This document shows, piece after piece, positions 34,004 through 36,783 of a DNA stretch of 36,783 nt. The stretch comes from Spirochaetaceae bacterium. Its GTDB lineage: Bacteria > Spirochaetota > Spirochaetia > Treponematales > Breznakiellaceae. The notes beneath the pieces are model-generated. The model searched no databases. It saw nothing but the letters and a program-made list of their open reading frames with translations, and was not told the origin of the DNA. The stretch's first letter is position 1. The number at the start of each line of letters is the position of its first letter. The position numbers and the translations under genes are program-made. The stretch is from assembly GCA_031278215.1 (NCBI GenBank), contig JAITKV010000006.1, forward strand, positions 1 to 36,783, in the 5' to 3' direction.

Positions 34004-34421
34004 GCCGCTTGCCTAGTTCATAGCATTGTCCCAGGGATTCCGCGGACGGGGCAAGCTGGGTAATAATCCCCTCCCCGTCAAGGACCGCTCCCAGCCCCTT
34101 CATTCGTTCCGTCCAGTCCCTCATCCACTGGCCGTCCCCCCAGTCGTAGGAACCAAAAAGACCCGTGGGCTTCCCCTCCAAGTCCGCCTGGGTAAGCCCG
34201 GCGATAAAGGGCTCCATCTCGTCTTCTTCCAGAACCTCGGCCCCCATGGCGGGGCATCCAAAGGCCAGGGCGGAAGCTTCTTTGACCATATCCCCGGAGG
34301 CTTCGGAAATTGCCTTGCAGGACACCTCTGCCCCCGCATCTTTCGCCCCCTGGGCGACCTGTTTTGCCATCATTTCCGTATTTCCGGTGCCGCTCCAGTA
34401 CGCCACAAGTATTTTCTTCAT
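33993..34421 (-). CDS. Flavodoxin
   Basis: A short-chain flavodoxin of 142 residues, a low-potential FMN electron carrier that often replaces ferredoxin under iron shortage. The phosphate-binding loop WSGTGNTEMMA is at 9-19, and GSYDWGDGQWMRDW near 90-103 forms an FMN-ring loop. GAGGAG lies 8 bases before the ATG. It is coupled to the DUF3793 gene and divergent from the DUF2325 gene. No partner reductase is nearby. Confidence 0.93.
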   Translation of the reverse strand: MKKILVAYWSGTGNTEMMAKQVAQGAKDAGAEVSCKAISEASGDMVKEASALAFGCPAMGAEVLEEDEMEPFIAGLTQADLEGKPTGLFGSYDWGDGQWMRDWTERMKGLGAVLDGEGIITQLAPSAESLGQCYELGKRLAG

Positions 34422-34469
34422 TTTTGCTTCTCCTCTTTGTGGTTTCTTAAGTTAGCTCTTACTTACAAT

Positions 34470-34498
34470 AAGTTACTCTAGAATAACAAAAATGTCAA
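34470..34498 (-). promoter_or_regulatory. Candidate promoter of the flavodoxin-DUF3793 operon
   Basis: On the minus strand consensus TTGACA (34493-34498) with a 17-base spacer and a weak TAACTT (34470-34475). The -35 hexamer is the inner end of one arm of the intergenic palindrome, so a protein bound there should control this promoter. The weak -10 suggests dependence on an activator. Confidence 0.5.
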
Positions 34499-34521
34499 TT
34501 CCCGGTTGACACTTTTGTTAT
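34483..34521. promoter_or_regulatory. Palindromic operator between flavodoxin and DUF2325
   Basis: Arms of 16 bases, 34483-34498 (ATAACAAAAATGTCAA) and 34506-34521 (TTGACACTTTTGTTAT), are reverse complements at 15 of 16 positions around a 7-base centre TTCCCGG. Each arm ends in TTGACA pointing outwards. A looser outer dyad, GTTAG..TCTTAC at 34451-34462 and its inverse at 34538-34553, surrounds it. This looks like a shared operator with two back-to-back promoters. Confidence 0.75.
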
Positions 34522-34534
34522 AATAATATAACAT
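34506..34534 (+). promoter_or_regulatory. Candidate promoter of the DUF2325 gene
   Basis: Plus-strand TTGACA (34506-34511) with -10 candidates TATAAC (34527-34532, 15-base spacer) or TAACAT (34529-34534, 17-base spacer). The surrounding region is much more AT-rich than the genes. It mirrors the flavodoxin promoter across the palindrome centre. Confidence 0.5.
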
Positions 34535-34569
34535 TATGTAAGATTTAACTAACATAAGGAATATATACC

Positions 34570-34854
34570 ATGAGCGTAGTAATTATAGGCGGACATGACA
34601 GGATGGTCTGTCAATACAGGGATATCTGTAAAAAATACGGCTGTAAGGCTAAAATTTACACCCAGGCGGCAAATAATCTGGAATGTCTTATAGGAAACCC
34701 CGACCTGATTGTCCTTTTTACCAATCCCGTATCCCACGAGATGGTTAAAATCGCCAAAAAGACGGCGGCCCAAAAAGCCATCGCCCTTGTGCAGTCCCAT
34801 AACGGAAGCGCCAGTTCTCTGCGGACCATCTTAAACAGCCGAGTATACGTATAG
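34570..34854 (+). CDS. DUF2325 family protein
   Basis: A 94-residue cytosolic protein of the DUF2325 family, recognised from VVIIGGHDRM, DICKKYGCKAKIYTQ, PDLIVLFTNPVSHEMVKIA and SHNGSASSLRTIL. The fold is probably Rossmann-like. Four cysteines (14, 20, 25, 39) and His9 lie in the N-terminal half and could bind metal or sense redox state; this is inference. AAGGA lies 9 bases before the ATG. It diverges from the flavodoxin-DUF3793 operon across a shared palindrome, which suggests joint control. Confidence 0.85.
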   Translation: MSVVIIGGHDRMVCQYRDICKKYGCKAKIYTQAANNLECLIGNPDLIVLFTNPVSHEMVKIAKKTAAQKAIALVQSHNGSASSLRTILNSRVYV

Positions 34855-34963
34855 CGCATACACCGGTATACGTATATGTACGGGCGATATCCGAAAAAAG
34901 GGACGTGTAACACCGATTATTTGATCCGGACATGCTGTATTCCGTGGATGATTTTAGAGAACT

Positions 34964-34994
34964 ATTCCCTGACAATTTGAAATTGTCAGGGAAT
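34964..34994. repeat. Perfect 15-bp palindrome downstream of DUF2325
   Basis: ATTCCCTGACAATTT (34964-34978) and AAATTGTCAGGGAAT (34980-34994) are exact reverse complements around a single G. It would extrude as a long stem if a few central bases open. It stands 110 bases past the DUF2325 stop, with no T-run, and 13 bases from a second perfect hairpin. Confidence 0.8.
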
Positions 34995-35007
34995 TCCGAT
35001 TGTAATT

Positions 35008-35038
35008 GTTTGCAAGGCAAAGTCCTTGCCTTGCAAAC
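35008..35038. repeat. Perfect 13-bp hairpin beside the palindrome
   Basis: GTTTGCAAGGCAA (35008-35020) and TTGCCTTGCAAAC (35026-35038) are exact reverse complements around AGTCC. The pair of hairpins fills the space between the convergent ends of the DUF2325 and lipoprotein genes. It may act as a bidirectional transcription barrier or be a mobile palindromic repeat. Confidence 0.8.
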
Positions 35039-35078
35039 CAAAATCCATTGTGTATAAGATCCATTCCTGAATGCTATA

Positions 35079-35489
35079 TTAATATGTTGCCATCGGCAAA
35101 ACAATTAATGTTTTTAAATTCTCATCACAAAAATGTGTGTCAACTTGGGATCCATTAAAACAATTCTCTGAAATTTCGGCAGCCAGCAACTTACCAAGAT
35201 TCCTGTATTCCTGGTCTTGTTCTATGCCTTTTTTAACCACCATTCTGAATTCATAGGTATTGCCTGTTTTATTCAACTGTACGGATTTTTCCTCACCATC
35301 GGCAAATCCGGAATCAACAAGGTATTCACCAAGTCTATCAACATCACTCAAGGTTACGGCTGAAGTATAAAAAACTTGAGTGCCGTTGAATGTTTTTTGC
35401 TCACCATAGCTACTGCAGCTAATTGTTAATAAAGACATGGAGAGTGCCGCTACCCCGAAACTAAACTTTAAAATCCCAATCCGCTTCAT
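35079..35489 (-). CDS. Small putative lipoprotein, AT-richer than its neighbours
   Basis: A 136-residue protein with a positively charged start MKRIGILK, a hydrophobic core and lipobox LTISC with Cys25, followed by Ser-Ser-Tyr. The mature part has a polar mixed alpha/beta composition and two further cysteines near the C-terminus (CFNGSQVDTHFC), which could form a disulphide. I recognise no family. Base composition is clearly lower in GC than the flanking genes, which hints at transfer or at a different codon regime. It has a near-consensus promoter and GGGGG before the ATG. Confidence 0.7.
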   Translation of the reverse strand: MKRIGILKFSFGVAALSMSLLTISCSSYGEQKTFNGTQVFYTSAVTLSDVDRLGEYLVDSGFADGEEKSVQLNKTGNTYEFRMVVKKGIEQDQEYRNLGKLLAAEISENCFNGSQVDTHFCDENLKTLIVLPMATY

Positions 35490-35564
35490 TTGTTTCCCCC
35501 GTTTTACATCCTCTTAAGACGATTTTTTTAGAACAAGACAACTTTGCCTTTGTTCCTATGGTTC

Positions 35565-35592
35565 ATTATACCGGACCATATTTTTTTGTCAA
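35565..35592 (-). promoter_or_regulatory. Consensus promoter of the small lipoprotein
   Basis: On the minus strand perfect TTGACA (35587-35592), a 16-base spacer and perfect TATAAT (35565-35570). It is the best promoter match in the window. The leader to the ATG at 35489 would be about 70 bases. Confidence 0.8.
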
Positions 35593-35622
35593 CAGTTTAA
35601 CCACTATTCAAAAAACCTGGGC

Positions 35623-35657
35623 CGTATTGCGCAACAACGGCGTTGCACAACAATACG
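35623..35657. repeat. Interrupted hairpin downstream of the FHA-like gene
   Basis: Outer arms CGTATTG (35623-35629) and CAATACG (35651-35657) enclose GCAAC/GTTGC (35631-35635, 35642-35646). On the minus strand a T-run follows about 10 bases later, so it may be a weak terminator of the membrane-protein gene. Confidence 0.5.
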
Positions 35658-35706
35658 CCGGAGCGGCGGCCCGCGAGACGCTTCCCGCAAGACGCTCCGC
35701 GGATGC

Positions 35707-36780
35707 TCATTTCTTCACATGGACAATGATCTTTATGGTTCCCAGATTTACTTCACTGCCGTCCGCCTGTTCCGTGGACCGGCCGGCCAGTTTGTTGTCC
35801 ACCACCACCCGTGCATTTTCGATTTTGAACACCGCCGCCACCGGAGGGAATTTGTCGCGCCGAAGATATACGTCGGCTTCGGGGGACGAACCCAGGACAA
35901 GCGGTTTGGCCCCCAGGGATACATTGGTCGTTTCGTTTCTGGCCCAGACCACGGTGATCCACGCTTCCCGAAGGATTTCTTCCACAATGGAAATGGTTAG
36001 CCCGATAAACAGACCCAAGACGGAAATCCCGAAGATCCTTCCGGCGATTCCCGGGAGCAGTCCAAAGGTGGCGCGGAATATTACCCCGCCGGCAAGGCCG
36101 CCCAGAAGTCCCGCGATCATTGCCCGCGTTCGGGGATAGTTGGGTACAAACAGGGAAACGCCAAAACCGACGCCGCAGGCCATAAGCCCCCAGCAGATAA
36201 TACGGCTTATGATTTCGGCTGCCGTTGAAATATTTTGGGTGAAGGAAAATATAACCTGCGCCGCCGCGCCGGCAATGGCTCCGCTTAATATGCCCAGGAT
36301 CATCGTTTTGACAAGAGACGCTGAACGGGGCGGTTTTCTTAAATATATGCTCTGTGCCAGGAGCAGCCCGATGGAAACTCCAAGGCTGATAAGGGCGGCC
36401 CACAGGGCGACATACAATACATTCCCTGTAAACGACGCCGGGGACTGTTCGACGATAGCACTAACAGGCTCCGAGAGCAGCTCTCCAACTGCCGCCCCAA
36501 GGCCGCCTGCAATGCCAAACACAAGCGTTTTCTTGCCCGGGTTGTTTTTCGCGCCGCCGGATGTTCCGGCATTTTGACCGGGACCTGCCGATTGGGGCCG
36601 CATCAGATCCGGTTGTTCCGCCTGCCGCTTTGACGGGCTTGCCGGACGCGGTGTCTGCGGCGGCGCAGAGCTTTCCGCCCGTGTTGGCCGGACATTCGGA
36701 AGGGCCTTCGCGGGAACCAGGGAATCCACGAGGTCAACGATTTCCTTTGCCAGCGGCGCGGTAATACCCTGGGCGGTCAT
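35707..36780 (-). CDS. Membrane protein with C-terminal FHA-like domain, possibly 5'-truncated
   Basis: A 357-residue reading frame that reaches the window edge. The ATG at 36780 may be the start or an internal Met, as only three bases precede it. Residues 1-80 are a Pro/Ala/Ser-rich soluble region. About six membrane spans follow (near 85-102, 120-142, 156-178, 190-211, 219-238, 245-268), with many Gly-Gly and Gly-x-x-x-Gly patterns. From about 285 there is a beta-rich FHA-like domain with LVLGSSPEADVYL, but the usual Ser-x-x-His phosphothreonine site is not visible (PPVAAVFKI instead). Function unknown. FHA-like tails after membrane segments suggest a role in assembling or signalling at the membrane, which is inference. 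Confidence 0.65.
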   Translation of the reverse strand: MTAQGITAPLAKEIVDLVDSLVPAKALPNVRPTRAESSAPPQTPRPASPSKRQAEQPDLMRPQSAGPGQNAGTSGGAKNNPGKKTLVFGIAGGLGAAVGELLSEPVSAIVEQSPASFTGNVLYVALWAALISLGVSIGLLLAQSIYLRKPPRSASLVKTMILGILSGAIAGAAAQVIFSFTQNISTAAEIISRIICWGLMACGVGFGVSLFVPNYPRTRAMIAGLLGGLAGGVIFRATFGLLPGIAGRIFGISVLGLFIGLTISIVEEILREAWITVVWARNETTNVSLGAKPLVLGSSPEADVYLRRDKFPPVAAVFKIENARVVVDNKLAGRSTEQADGSEVNLGTIKIIVHVKK

Positions 36781-36783
36781 TTT

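Overview
The window comes from a GC-rich bacterial chromosome that I read as a spirochete of the Treponema type, possibly an anaerobic gut treponeme. The reasons are the EF-Tu sequence, a tuf-rpsJ-rplC ribosomal order, a two-gene transketolase, many lipoproteins, and hydrogenase-maturation genes beside a flavodoxin/DUF3793/DUF2325 group. The organism name is inference; no marker search was possible.

Layout. Positions 1-224 hold hairpin repeats and a tRNA-Asn (minus strand) with its own promoter and terminator. Positions 443-6004 (plus strand) hold a PlsC-like acyltransferase, prmC, a RelA/SpoT homologue and a CapA-like lipoprotein. Positions 6120-22381 (all minus strand) are one long translation cluster. 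In transcription order it runs rpsL-rpsG, tuf, then the S10, spc and alpha groups through secY, rpmJ, rpsM, rpsK, rpsD, rpoA and rplQ, ending in a small zinc-ribbon protein. fusA, adk, map and infA are absent from their common places. The cluster is very tight except for spacers after rpsG, tuf, rpsJ and rpsM, most of which carry inverted repeats.

Positions 22783-34421 (minus strand) carry metabolic genes. In transcription order these are flavodoxin and DUF3793; a TM1266-type regulator and hydE; a lipoprotein with a zinc-protease signature; hisG-hisB-hisH-hisF and a hisA-hisI-hisE fusion; deoC; rsmG; and a split transketolase. Positions 34570-36783 hold a divergent DUF2325 gene, paired hairpins, an AT-richer lipoprotein gene with a near-consensus promoter, and the end-truncated or just-complete gene of a membrane protein with an FHA-like C-terminus.

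Main points of interest are: a RelA/SpoT homologue whose hydrolase site looks ruined while its synthetase site is intact; a HisA-HisI-HisE fusion; a 32-bp near-perfect palindrome carrying two back-to-back -35 elements between the flavodoxin/DUF3793 pair and DUF2325; a hydrogenase-gene promoter whose transcript would begin with a terminator-like hairpin abutting the Shine-Dalgarno sequence; a Gly/Ala/Asn repeat expansion inside HisH; and a set of perfect hairpins in intergenic spaces. I saw no CRISPR array, insertion sequence or prophage gene.
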